Shown here: in pieces, positions 1-6,579 of the stretch
Layout: each line of letters begins with the position of its first letter
Position numbering within the stretch: the first letter of the stretch is position 1
Source of the DNA: Thermoleophilaceae bacterium
GTDB taxonomy: Bacteria > Actinomycetota > Thermoleophilia > Solirubrobacterales > Thermoleophilaceae
Direction: 5' to 3'
Length of the DNA: 11,323 nt
Assembly: GCA_013812065.1 (NCBI GenBank)
Contig: JACCUC010000119.1
Coordinates: forward strand, 1-11,323
Translations under genes and position numbers: made by a program
The notes under the pieces: generated by a model
What the model was told of the DNA's origin: nothing
What the model saw: the letters and a program-made list of their open reading frames with translations, nothing else
Databases searched by the model: none

Positions 1-623
1 GTGGGTGGCAGCGACTGGAAGAACAGGTAGAGCACCTGTCCGCCATATGGCAGGCGTGGATACTCGGCTACCGGGCCGAGCACCGGCCACCAACTGACGA
101 TCCCTAGGCCAAAGAACAGACCGTGCTCTACCGCGTGCAGCAGTGGCATATGAAGGGAGAGGTCGTAGATGGCCGGGACGTGCCAGGCGACCAAGACCAG
201 GTTAAAAAATCCGAAGGCCGGTAGGGGGCTCAATAGGGTGCGGGCCAGGCTGGCGAAGGGCGGGCGCTTGAGCAGGGGGCGGAGCATCCATCCGGGCGTG
301 CCGAGCAGGAGCAGTGGCGCCGCGACTTGGATCAGCAGGAGGTGCTGCGCCATATGGCCGCTGAGCAGGAACCGCTCGCCCAGGTCATGCAGCGGCGAAA
401 GCAGTGCGAGTGAAGCGATGATAATGCCAGCGAAGAAGCAGAGAACTTGGAGCGGCGTGAGGCGTCCAAGGCGCTCGCCAGACATAGCGCCGGGTGGGAG
501 CCACCGTGGCGGCGGACCTCCTAGACGCAGCAGCGCGGCGCGGAAGCGCGTGGCGGCCAGCGCGTAGCCGGTCGCAAGACACAGAAGCCCGGCGACAGCG
601 CCGGGCTCAAACGACCAATGCAT
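1..623 (-). CDS. ctaG: Cytochrome c oxidase assembly factor CtaG (caa3_CtaG family), 3' end cut by window edge
   Basis: Reading the minus strand from an ATG at 623-621 gives 207 open codons that run off the left edge without a stop. The protein is a polytopic membrane protein: hydrophobic segments lie at about residues 8-25, 57-77, 92-108, 133-148 and 163-182. The segment around residues 78-95 (LHDLGERFLLSGHMAQHLLL) and the following TPGWMLRPLL stretch match the Caa3_CtaG family, whose members help assemble and metallate the Cu centres of caa3/aa3 oxidases in the membrane. Many histidines (79, 90, 94, 148, 158, 163, 167) lie in or near membrane segments, as expected for a copper-handling protein. 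It is the last visible gene of the ctaCDEF series, in the same order as in Bacillus. The start is taken as the ATG just after the inter-gene hairpin; no strong Shine-Dalgarno is seen before it. Third-position GC is only about 70% in the first 20 codons, lower than for genes to the right. The family call is from recognition of the sequence; the C-terminus is not visible. Confidence 0.87.
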   Translation of the reverse strand, partial: MHWSFEPGAVAGLLCLATGYALAATRFRAALLRLGGPPPRWLPPGAMSGERLGRLTPLQVLCFFAGIIIASLALLSPLHDLGERFLLSGHMAQHLLLIQVAAPLLLLGTPGWMLRPLLKRPPFASLARTLLSPLPAFGFFNLVLVAWHVPAIYDLSLHMPLLHAVEHGLFFGLGIVSWWPVLGPVAEYPRLPYGGQVLYLFFQSLPP

Positions 624-636
624 TGTGGAAGGCTGC

Positions 637-670
637 CCTCACCCCAGCCCTCTCCCAGAGGGAGAGGGAG
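637..670. repeat. Palindromic repeat-like hairpin between ctaF and ctaG
   Basis: Positions 648-656 (CCCTCTCCC) and 660-668 (GGGAGAGGG) form a perfect 9-bp inverted repeat with a 3-nt loop (AGA), preceded by CCTCACCCCAG at 637-647. It begins three bases beyond the ctaF stop and fills most of the 47-nt space before ctaG. There is no T-tract on either side, so it is not a classical intrinsic terminator. The CCTCACCCC...CTCTCCC...GGGAGAGGG pattern resembles a dispersed palindromic repeat I recall from many bacterial genomes. In this position it could protect the upstream mRNA end or lower ctaG expression. Only one copy is in the window, so dispersed-repeat status is unproven. Confidence 0.6.
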
Positions 671-1162
671 TTAGTGGCCGCCGCCTCCCGTCGTGGCGCT
701 GGTACCGGTGGTACCGGCGTTCTGGGCAAGCTGCTCGCGCCAGGCTATTTGGTCAAACGGCTCACGCGAGTGAGCGGTGAAGAGGCCGCCGAAGGTAAAG
801 AGCATGCCCATTGCCAGGATCAGACCGGCGATCAAGAAGGCGCTGAACGCACGACTGTCTTGCTTGAGGTGCATGTAGAAGGCGGCAATCATGAGGAACT
901 TCACCGCTGCCAGGATCAGCAGCGGCACGGCGATGGGCACGCCGATGCCCTCGAAAATGCCAAGGAACGGCTCCTGCGCGACGAATACCTCGGCGATGGT
1001 GACGGCCAGCAGGATGAAGAAGATGAGGACATAGAAGCGCGCCGTCGGGTGGGAGGCGTGCTCCACGTTGTCACCGTGGCCGCCAAGGGGGCCACCAACT
1101 CCCGGATTGCTGTGAGTGTCCCGCTGGGCCATGTTGCCCCCCGGGGCCATTTGTGCTGCCAT
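671..1162 (-). CDS. ctaF: Cytochrome c oxidase subunit IV (prokaryotic COX4/CyoD-like)
   Basis: This 163-residue protein has three membrane segments, at about residues 43-62, 73-93 and 106-128. The family signature KFLMIAAFYMHLKQD (residues 88-102) joins helices two and three; this is the hallmark of the small bacterial oxidase subunit IV (COX4_pro), which stabilises the oxidase core in the cytoplasmic membrane. The ATG at 1162 was chosen over a longer in-frame extension because the extension runs into the end of ctaE and reads as low-complexity Arg/His/Leu. The chosen start is preceded by GAGGA about 11 nt upstream. In-frame ATGs at residues 5 and 11 are weaker alternatives. The extra-membrane tails are unusual: a Gly/His-rich N-terminal stretch (residues 16-40) and a Gly/Thr-rich C-terminus ending in GGGGH. 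It follows ctaE after 32 nt and precedes a hairpin and ctaG. Confidence 0.88.
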   Translation of the reverse strand: MAAQMAPGGNMAQRDTHSNPGVGGPLGGHGDNVEHASHPTARFYVLIFFILLAVTIAEVFVAQEPFLGIFEGIGVPIAVPLLILAAVKFLMIAAFYMHLKQDSRAFSAFLIAGLILAMGMLFTFGGLFTAHSREPFDQIAWREQLAQNAGTTGTSATTGGGGH

Positions 1163-1194
1163 GCTGTGAGGTTTCCTCGTACCGCCGGATACGG

Positions 1195-1818
1195 CTAAAT
1201 CAGGTAAATGATAGTGAAGATGACGACCCAGACCACGTCCACGAAGTGCCAGTAGAGGCCGCAGATTTCGGGGCCGATGTAGTTGCCCGCGTGGAAGCCA
1301 CCGCGGAGCGCGCGGGGAATGCACGAGAGTAACCAGATAATGCCGACGAAGACGTGGGTGCCGTGGAAGCCGGTCAACAGCAGGAAGGACTGGCCAAAGA
1401 CGCTGTTCTGGAGGGTGATCCCCTCATGGGCGATCTCGATGAACTCAATCGCCTGTCCGCCAAGGAAGAGCATGCCGAGGAAGGCGGTGGCGAGTAGCCA
1501 GAATGAGCCCGCGCGGCGGCGGCTTTGCTGCATGGCGTTGAGCGCCAGCACCATGGTCAGGGAGCTGCAAAGCAGGATGAAGGCGAGAACGCCGGTAAAG
1601 GGGATGTTCAGGATGGTCTTGGGCGTGAGATGCGCGGCCTCGAGTGCCGGAGAGAACATTAAGGGCCGGTTGACGAAGTACATGGAGATCAGTGAGCCGA
1701 AGAAGACGCATTCTGATCCTAGAAAGGCCCACATCCCCAGCTTGCGGACATCGAGTGATTCGAGGCCGGTCGGCGCTCGATCGGTCAACGCGTCAGCGCT
1801 CTGCGTCACAACTGCCAT
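1195..1818 (-). CDS. ctaE: Cytochrome c oxidase subunit III
   Basis: This 207-residue protein has five predicted membrane helices (about residues 27-48, 72-94, 106-124, 143-166 and 187-206), the length of the short five-helix bacterial subunit III. Conserved features are SECVFFGSL (residues 35-43, with the membrane glutamate of the family), LLTGFHGTHVFVG (148-159), and the C-terminal EICGLYWHFVDVVW (184-197). Subunit III binds beside subunit I and supports proton delivery to the D-channel in aa3-type oxidases. The ATG at 1818 follows AGAGG about 8 nt upstream, and the gene starts 27 nt after ctaD, so the two are almost certainly co-transcribed. Codon use is less GC-biased (14 of 20 third positions are G or C in a 20-codon sample near the 5' end) than in ctaC and the first part of ctaD. 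Confidence 0.94.
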   Translation of the reverse strand: MAVVTQSADALTDRAPTGLESLDVRKLGMWAFLGSECVFFGSLISMYFVNRPLMFSPALEAAHLTPKTILNIPFTGVLAFILLCSSLTMVLALNAMQQSRRRAGSFWLLATAFLGMLFLGGQAIEFIEIAHEGITLQNSVFGQSFLLLTGFHGTHVFVGIIWLLSCIPRALRGGFHAGNYIGPEICGLYWHFVDVVWVVIFTIIYLI

Positions 1819-1845
1819 CTGATGCCTCTACTTTGAGTTTCGGGG

Positions 1846-3855
1846 TTACTCAGAGATCTGCTTGACCCAACCGTAAATGGCGACCACGAAGTAGATGACG
1901 CCGGTGATTAGGAAGGTGACCTTCAGGATTGGCGGGGAGAAGAGCAGGGCGAAGGCAATCAGAAGCAAGCCGAAGGCCAGGATCATGGGGAAGATCGTCG
2001 GCGCTGGCAGGTGGAAGGCGTGCCCTGCTTCGTGCTCGCCGTGATCCGCCTCAACTGTGGCCAGGTGCGCGTTGCTCTCGCCTTCTCCAACGGCCACTTG
2101 CGTGTCCGCCGGGTGGCTGCGCTCGTCAATGCTGGTGTGCGGCGCGGCCGCGGCGATGACGGCGGGCTGGCCGCCTTCCACGGGATGGCGATCCTCCCAT
2201 AGCGGGTAGCGCGAGTAGACTACCGGAACGGCGTCAAAGTTATGTGCGGGTGGGGGCGAGGTGGTGGCCCACTCCAGCGTGGCGGCGTCCCAGGGATTGT
2301 CCGGCATCTCCTCGCGTGGGCGGCGGTACGCGTAGATCATGTTGCCCACCAGCACCATCACGGAGATCCCCAGAATGTACGCCCCGACGGAGGACATCAT
2401 GTTCCAGAAGTTCCAGCCCATGTCCGGAAAGTAGGTGTAGATGCGACGGGGCATGCCTTCCGTGCCGAGCCAGTGCATGGGGAAGAAGGCGAGATTGAAG
2501 CCAACCATGGTCAGCCAGAAGTGAACTTTCCCCAATCCTTCATCTAGGAAGCGACCGAACATCTTGGGCCACCAGTAATACATGCCAGCGAACATGCCCA
2601 TGATGGCGCCACCGAAGAGCACGTAGTGGATGTGCGCCACGACGTAGTAGGTATCGGTCTGCTGGAAGTCCACCGGCGGCGACGCCAGTGAGACGCCACT
2701 AATCCCGCCGATGATGAACATGGCAATGAACCCGACGGCAAAGAGCATGGCCGTCTTGAAGCGCAGCGATCCACCCCACATGGTGCCAATCCAGTTGAAG
2801 ATCTTCACCCCCGTGGGAACGCCGATCAAGAACGAGCCGGTGGCGAAGGCGCCGTTGGCGAAGTCACCCAGACCGGTGGCGAACATGTGGTGCGCCCACA
2901 CGGTGAAAGAGAGGAAGCCGATCGCCACGCCAGAGTAGGCGATGAAGGAGTAGCCGAAGATGGGCTTGCGCGAGAAGACCGGCAGGACCTCCGAAACGAT
3001 GCCCATAGCCGGGAGAATCAGGATATAGACCTCTGGATGGCCGAAGAACCAGAACAGGTGCTGCCACAGCAGCGGGTCGCCGCCCGCGGTGGGGTCGAAG
3101 AATCCGGTGCCGAAGTGGCGGTCGGTGAGCAGCATGGTCACCGCCGCGGCGATCGCGGGCAGAGCGAGGATTAGCAGGTAGGCGTAGATCAGGATCGTCC
3201 ACACGAACAGGGGCATGCGGCCGAAGCCCATGCCCTTCGGCCGCATGTTGTGGATCGTGGCCACGAAGTTGATCGCGCCGATGAGTGACGAGAGGCCGGT
3301 GAGGTGGACCAGGAAGATCCACGCGTCGATCCCCCCGGTCGGCAGGAAGGCGTCGTCCGACAGCGGCGCGTAGGAGGTCCAGCCCGCCTCCGGGGGCGTG
3401 AAGAAGAGGCTCGTGTAGAAGACGATGCCGCCGAACACGAACAGCCATAGAGAGAGTGCGTTCAGGCGGGGGAAGGCCATGTCGCGCGCGCCGATCATGA
3501 GCGGCACCAGGTAGTTGCCGAAGCCGGCGAGCACGGGGACCACGAACAGGAAGACCATCGTCGTCCCGTGCAGCGAGACGAGCGCGTTGTAGGTCTGGCC
3601 GTCCATGATCGTGTTCTGGGCGGCCCCGAGCTGGAGGCGCATCATCAGCGCCTCGACGCCGCCGACGACGAAGAACATGAAGGTCGCGATCAGGTACATG
3701 ACCCCGATCTTCTTGTGATCGGTGCTGGTGATCCAGCCGAGCCAGCCCCCCGGCCGCGCCCGCAGGCCGCGCTCGACGATCTGCGGGCGCGCACGCTCGG
3801 CGATCCGGCCCGGGTCGATCGTTCCCTCCTGTGCCCTGTACTCGGCTGTCGACAC
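1846..3855 (-). CDS. ctaD: Cytochrome c oxidase subunit I with C-terminal two-helix extension
   Basis: This is the catalytic subunit of an aa3-type haem-copper oxidase, which reduces O2 to water and pumps protons. From the GTG start the product is 669 residues. Visible ligands and channel residues are: H96 (low-spin haem), D125 and N132 in GARDMAFPRLN (D-channel), E275 and Y277 in WFFGHPEVY (A1-type signature, with the Tyr cross-linked to H273), H322-H323 (Cu_B), K351 in PTGVK (K-channel), and H408/H410 in VAHIHY (the two haems). The core of about 12 helices ends near residue 510. It is followed by a hydrophilic, His-rich linker (about 530-615) and two further helices (about 621-639 and 643-664), not part of the minimal subunit I. 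The GTG at 3855 was chosen because a GAGGAG lies 11 nt upstream and the longer open frame upstream is only a shadow of ctaC. Third-position GC falls strongly along the gene (see findings). It lies 20 nt after ctaC and 27 nt before ctaE. Confidence 0.96.
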   Translation of the reverse strand: MSTAEYRAQEGTIDPGRIAERARPQIVERGLRARPGGWLGWITSTDHKKIGVMYLIATFMFFVVGGVEALMMRLQLGAAQNTIMDGQTYNALVSLHGTTMVFLFVVPVLAGFGNYLVPLMIGARDMAFPRLNALSLWLFVFGGIVFYTSLFFTPPEAGWTSYAPLSDDAFLPTGGIDAWIFLVHLTGLSSLIGAINFVATIHNMRPKGMGFGRMPLFVWTILIYAYLLILALPAIAAAVTMLLTDRHFGTGFFDPTAGGDPLLWQHLFWFFGHPEVYILILPAMGIVSEVLPVFSRKPIFGYSFIAYSGVAIGFLSFTVWAHHMFATGLGDFANGAFATGSFLIGVPTGVKIFNWIGTMWGGSLRFKTAMLFAVGFIAMFIIGGISGVSLASPPVDFQQTDTYYVVAHIHYVLFGGAIMGMFAGMYYWWPKMFGRFLDEGLGKVHFWLTMVGFNLAFFPMHWLGTEGMPRRIYTYFPDMGWNFWNMMSSVGAYILGISVMVLVGNMIYAYRRPREEMPDNPWDAATLEWATTSPPPAHNFDAVPVVYSRYPLWEDRHPVEGGQPAVIAAAAPHTSIDERSHPADTQVAVGEGESNAHLATVEADHGEHEAGHAFHLPAPTIFPMILAFGLLLIAFALLFSPPILKVTFLITGVIYFVVAIYGWVKQISE

Positions 3856-3866
3856 GCTGCTCTGCT

Positions 3867-3872
3867 CTCCTC
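3867..3872 (-). promoter_or_regulatory. Ribosome binding site deciding the ctaD GTG start
   Basis: On the minus strand, GAGGAG lies 11 nt before GTG at 3855, inside the 20-nt ctaC-ctaD spacer. It supports a GTG start for ctaD at this point, since the open frame continues far upstream through ctaC with no natural boundary. Confidence 0.6.
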
Positions 3873-3875
3873 GGT

Positions 3876-4769
3876 CTACTGACGGAGCAGCGAGCCCTCG
3901 CCCGCTCCCTGCTGGGCCTGCATGCGCCGGCGCTGGTCGGCGAGTGCCCGGGCCGCCGTGCGGATGTCGCTGCGCTGGCGGTCGGCCCAGGCCCGGTAGC
4001 GGTCCGGCGACATGGCCTCGACCTCGCCGATCATCTGGGCGTGGTTCTCGCCGCACAGCTCCGCGCAGTTGCCGCGGTAGACGCCCTCCTCGGTCACCTT
4101 GAACCACATGTCGTTGATGTGCCCGGGGACGGCGTCGGCCTTGCCGAAGAGCTCGGGGATCCAGAACGAGTGCTGCACGTCCTGCGAGGTGATGTCGAGG
4201 GTGATCGTGGTGTCGGTGGGGACGACCATGCGGTGGTAGGCAAAGAGCCGTCCGGGGCCCGGGTAGTCGTAGCGCCAGATGTACTGCTGGCCCACGACGC
4301 GGACGTTGAGCGACGGGCCGCCGGGGGGGACGTCTGGCTGGTCGGTGGCCGCGACCGCGACCGCGCCGGCTCGCTGCGCCCCTCCGGCCTCGGGGTCGCG
4401 GATGCCCGGGAGGAACGCCAGGGTGATGACGGTGAGCACGACCAGGATCGCCGCCGCACCGACCGTCCACCCGATCTCGAGGCGGGTGTTGCCGCGCACC
4501 TGCGCGGGCTCCGGGGCGCCGCGGCGGAAGCGATGCTTGACCAGCGAGTAGATGAGCACGCCCTCGACGAGCAGGAAGATCGGCAGCGCCATCCACAGGG
4601 TGATCTCGTAGAGGACGTCGGTGCGCTCGGCCGGGGGAGAGCCGCCGCCGTCCTCGGGAGTGAGGATATCGGCGAAGGCGGCCGGGGCGGCGGCGAGCAG
4701 CCCGAGGAGCGCTCCCAGCGCGAGCAGGGCCGCCAGGTGGCGGCGATCGATCTGGCAGGGCGAAGCCAA
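3876..4769 (-). CDS. ctaC: Cytochrome c oxidase subunit II (Cu_A subunit)
   Basis: Subunit II accepts electrons from cytochrome c at its binuclear Cu_A site on the outer face of the membrane and passes them to subunit I. With the TTG start the protein is 297 residues: a signal-peptide-like N-terminus with RR at 9-10, a hydrophobic stretch at 12-33 and a likely cut after AFA (residue 33), two membrane helices (about 52-77 and 98-120), then the cupredoxin domain. All Cu_A ligands are visible: H200 in QDVQHSFW, then C235, E237, C239, H243 and M246 in CAELCGENHAQM. The aromatic patch QQYIWRYDYPG (161-171) is also present. The chain ends in a polar Arg/Gln-rich tail with no CXXCH motif, so this is not a caa3-type fusion with cytochrome c. 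The start is uncertain: no in-frame ATG or GTG exists near the signal peptide, and TTG at 4769 is the best in-frame choice. It lies 83 nt after the crotonase gene on the same strand. Confidence 0.9.
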   Translation of the reverse strand: MASPCQIDRRHLAALLALGALLGLLAAAPAAFADILTPEDGGGSPPAERTDVLYEITLWMALPIFLLVEGVLIYSLVKHRFRRGAPEPAQVRGNTRLEIGWTVGAAAILVVLTVITLAFLPGIRDPEAGGAQRAGAVAVAATDQPDVPPGGPSLNVRVVGQQYIWRYDYPGPGRLFAYHRMVVPTDTTITLDITSQDVQHSFWIPELFGKADAVPGHINDMWFKVTEEGVYRGNCAELCGENHAQMIGEVEAMSPDRYRAWADRQRSDIRTAARALADQRRRMQAQQGAGEGSLLRQ

Positions 4770-4778
4770 GGCGGGTGG

Positions 4779-4784
4779 ATCATA
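4779..4784 (-). promoter_or_regulatory. Possible -10 box (TATGAT) just before ctaC
   Basis: Reading the minus strand, TATGAT (five of six matches to the TATAAT consensus) ends 9 nt before the proposed TTG start of ctaC, in an otherwise GC-rich 83-nt spacer. No clear -35 box is seen 16-18 nt upstream. If used, transcription would begin about 2-3 nt before the TTG, giving ctaC a nearly leaderless mRNA and making the cta operon independent of the crotonase gene. The same bases contain an out-of-frame ATG, so the match could be chance. Confidence 0.35.
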
Positions 4785-4852
4785 ACCGTGGGGGTCGCCG
4801 CTCGAGCGACCCGCGCTTCCCGGCGCAGAGCGGCCCGCGGCGCTTCCTCGAG

Positions 4853-5656
4853 CTATTCGCCCTCGAACGCGGGCGGCCGTTTCTCGACGAAGGCCGCGGC
4901 CCCTTCGGCGAAGTCGCGGGTGCGCGCCAGCTCGTGCTGGAGCTCGGCCTCGAGCTCGAGCTGCTCGTCGAGGTGGGCGAACAGCGAGCGATTGAGCGCC
5001 CGCTTGGACGCGGCGTAGGCCCGGGTGGGGCCGGCCGCGAGCCGGTCGGCGAGCGCCCTGGCCTCGTCGAGCAGGCGGTCGTCTGGGTGGACGGCGTTGA
5101 CGAGCCCCCACCCGAGCGCACGCTGCGCGGGTACGCGCTCGGCGAGCAGGCAGAGCTCGAAGGCGCGCGCCTTGCCCACCGCGGCCGGGACGAGCGCGGT
5201 CGAGCCCCCGTCGGGCATCAGGCCGACGTTGGTAAAGGCGAGCTGGAAGTAGGCGGACTCGGCGGCGAGCACGAGGTCGCAGGCGAGGGCGAGGGAACAG
5301 CCGATCCCCACCGCCGGCCCGTTCACCGCCGCGACCACCGGCTTCTCGAGCGCCCGCACCGCCGCGATGATCGGGTGGTAAATCTCCCCGAGATAGCGGC
5401 GCACGTCGGGTAGGCCGTCGTCGGCGGCATCGAACCCGGCTCGCAGATCGGCCCCGGAAGAGAAGGCTCGCCCCGCCCCGGTCACCAGAACCGCCCTCAC
5501 GTCGGGATCCGCCGCCTTCTCGGTCGTGGTCGCTGCCAGCAGGTCCCGGCCGAGCTGCTTGGTCCACGCGTTGAGCGAAGCCGGCCGGTTGAACGTGATC
5601 CGCCCGACCGCTCCGACGCGCTCCCACCGCAGCGGACTCTCATCCGTCCGGGTCAT
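4853..5656 (-). CDS. Enoyl-CoA hydratase/isomerase family protein (PaaG-like crotonase fold)
   Basis: This 267-residue protein has the length and layout of the crotonase superfamily, which acts on acyl-CoA thioesters. The N-terminal VGRITFNRPASLNAW, the oxyanion-hole segment AGRAFSSGADLRAG (61-74), and NGPAVGIGCSLALACD (112-127) followed by LMPDGGST (146-153) are characteristic. The two glutamates that catalyse hydration in rat crotonase (E144 and E164) align with S121 and F141 here, while an aspartate in PDGG (D149) is kept. This points to a PaaG-type isomerase or another non-hydratase activity rather than a classical beta-oxidation hydratase. The ATG at 5656 follows AGGGAG about 7 nt upstream; a longer open frame upstream is a shadow of the divergent gene. 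It shares a 51-nt divergent spacer with the MBL-fold gene. The C-terminal segment AFVEKRPPAFEGE is typical of the family. The exact substrate cannot be told from sequence. Confidence 0.9.
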   Translation of the reverse strand: MTRTDESPLRWERVGAVGRITFNRPASLNAWTKQLGRDLLAATTTEKAADPDVRAVLVTGAGRAFSSGADLRAGFDAADDGLPDVRRYLGEIYHPIIAAVRALEKPVVAAVNGPAVGIGCSLALACDLVLAAESAYFQLAFTNVGLMPDGGSTALVPAAVGKARAFELCLLAERVPAQRALGWGLVNAVHPDDRLLDEARALADRLAAGPTRAYAASKRALNRSLFAHLDEQLELEAELQHELARTRDFAEGAAAFVEKRPPAFEGE

Positions 5657-5695
5657 CTCGTTCTCCCTGGTCGCTCGGCTCGATCTGGAGCGCCG

Positions 5696-5701
5696 TATCC
5701 T
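5696..5701 (+). promoter_or_regulatory. Leaderless-type -10 box (TATCCT) of the MBL-fold gene
   Basis: TATCCT fits the TANNNT -10 pattern and is followed by exactly six bases (CGCGCG) before the ATG at 5708. In actinobacteria this spacing places the transcription start on the A of the start codon. No Shine-Dalgarno is visible before this ATG, which agrees with leaderless translation. No convincing -35 is seen. Confidence 0.5.
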
Positions 5702-5707
5702 CGCGCG

Positions 5708-6367
5708 ATGCTGATCGACGCGCTCGAGTGGCTCGGGCACTCGGCCTTCCGCGTTCGCGCTGGAGGTGCGCGGGGCGCGACGATCTACATCGACCCCTAC
5801 CGGGTCCCCGCCGGCCCGAAGGCCGACCTGATCCTCGTCACCCACGGCCACTATGACCACTTCTCGCCCCAGGACGTCGAGCGTCTGGCTCACGAGCGGA
5901 CGTGGCTCGTGGCGCCGCCCGCGGTGGCCGAGCGGCTGTCCGGCCGCGTGTTGTCGATCGCCCCGGGCGAGGCGGTGCGCCCCGACGGTGCCCAAGGCGT
6001 CGAGGTCAGCGCCGTGGCCGCCTACAACACCTCGAAGCGCGACGGAGACGGGCGCCCGTTCCACCCTCGCGAGGCCGGGGGGGTGGGGTACGAGGTCAAC
6101 CTGCGCGGCGAGCGTCTCTATCACTGCGGCGACACCGACGTGATCCCCGAGATGGACGCCGTGGCGGGCTGCGACGTCGCCCTGCTCGCGGTCAGCGGAA
6201 CCTACGTGATGACCGCCGCCGAGGCCGCCGAGGCCGCGCGGCGGATCGGCCCGCGCCTCGCCGTGCCGATGCACTGGGGAGAGCACATCGGCACGCGCGC
6301 CGACGCCGAGGAGTTCGCCCGCCGGGCCCCGGTCGAGGTGCGCATCCTCGACCCGGAGATAGGCTGA
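5708..6367 (+). CDS. MBL-fold metal-dependent hydrolase (UPF0173 / UlaG-like)
   Basis: This 219-residue protein is a compact metallo-beta-lactamase-fold hydrolase, probably cytoplasmic since there is no signal peptide. The metal-binding motif is THGHYDH (45-51, giving H46, H48, D50 and H51), with further ligands H139/D142 in YHCGDTD and H189 in PMHWGEH. The opening WLGHSAFRV and the IYIDPY segment (26-31) are typical of the UPF0173/UlaG-like group. Members of this group are mostly of unknown substrate; UlaG itself opens L-ascorbate-6-phosphate lactone, but no ascorbate genes are nearby. The start fits the leaderless promoter just upstream. The gene is divergent from the crotonase gene, with 51 nt between their starts, and ends 212 nt before the next gene. 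Confidence 0.88.
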   Translation: MLIDALEWLGHSAFRVRAGGARGATIYIDPYRVPAGPKADLILVTHGHYDHFSPQDVERLAHERTWLVAPPAVAERLSGRVLSIAPGEAVRPDGAQGVEVSAVAAYNTSKRDGDGRPFHPREAGGVGYEVNLRGERLYHCGDTDVIPEMDAVAGCDVALLAVSGTYVMTAAEAAEAARRIGPRLAVPMHWGEHIGTRADAEEFARRAPVEVRILDPEIG

Positions 6368-6579
6368 GCCGCTCGTCCGCCGCCGGCTGCCGGGGGTATC
6401 CGACGCGGTCCGGTCTACGATGCAGGGAACGATCGGCTCGCGGCCATGACATCCTCCCCCCTCGTCACTTCGCTCGCGACGGTTCTCGACGGTGCGGATG
6501 CCGGTCCCAACCCGGCGCGGCGGCGTCTTCACGCGCGCGCGCGTGCGGACGAGACTCCCTTGCGCACGCGGCCGCGGCG
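6368..6579. other. Non-coding gap between MBL-fold and YbhN-like genes
   Basis: This 212-nt stretch has no recognised gene. It holds one possible -10 box (TACGAT, 6416-6421) and a 45-codon open frame (6446-6583) of doubtful reality, whose stop overlaps the next ATG. No terminator with a T-tract is visible after the MBL-fold gene. The third codon positions of the small open frame are clearly less GC-rich than those of the neighbours. Confidence 0.5.
6416..6421 (+). promoter_or_regulatory. Possible -10 box for the YbhN-like gene / trxB unit
   Basis: TACGAT fits the TANNNT pattern and is the best such match in the gap before the YbhN-like gene. It would give a 5' leader of about 150 nt. No good -35 is seen and the region has several competing possibilities, so this is only a candidate. 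Confidence 0.25.

Noticed and set aside
494..1198. 234-codon plus-strand frame over ctaF and the start of ctaG
   Set aside because: Antisense to two recognised membrane proteins; charged low-complexity product.
3876..3980. A cytochrome c domain at the end of ctaC, as in caa3 oxidases
   Set aside because: The protein ends soon after the Cu_A domain with a polar tail and has no CXXCH motif.
3856..4596. Long 5' extension of the ctaD open frame
   Set aside because: It overlaps ctaC in another frame and reads as Arg/Pro/His low complexity; GTG at 3855 with GAGGAG upstream is the natural start.
5657..6532. Long 5' extension of the crotonase frame, antisense to the MBL-fold gene
   Set aside because: It is a shadow of the MBL-fold gene, which carries full metal motifs on the other strand; the crotonase homology begins at 5656.
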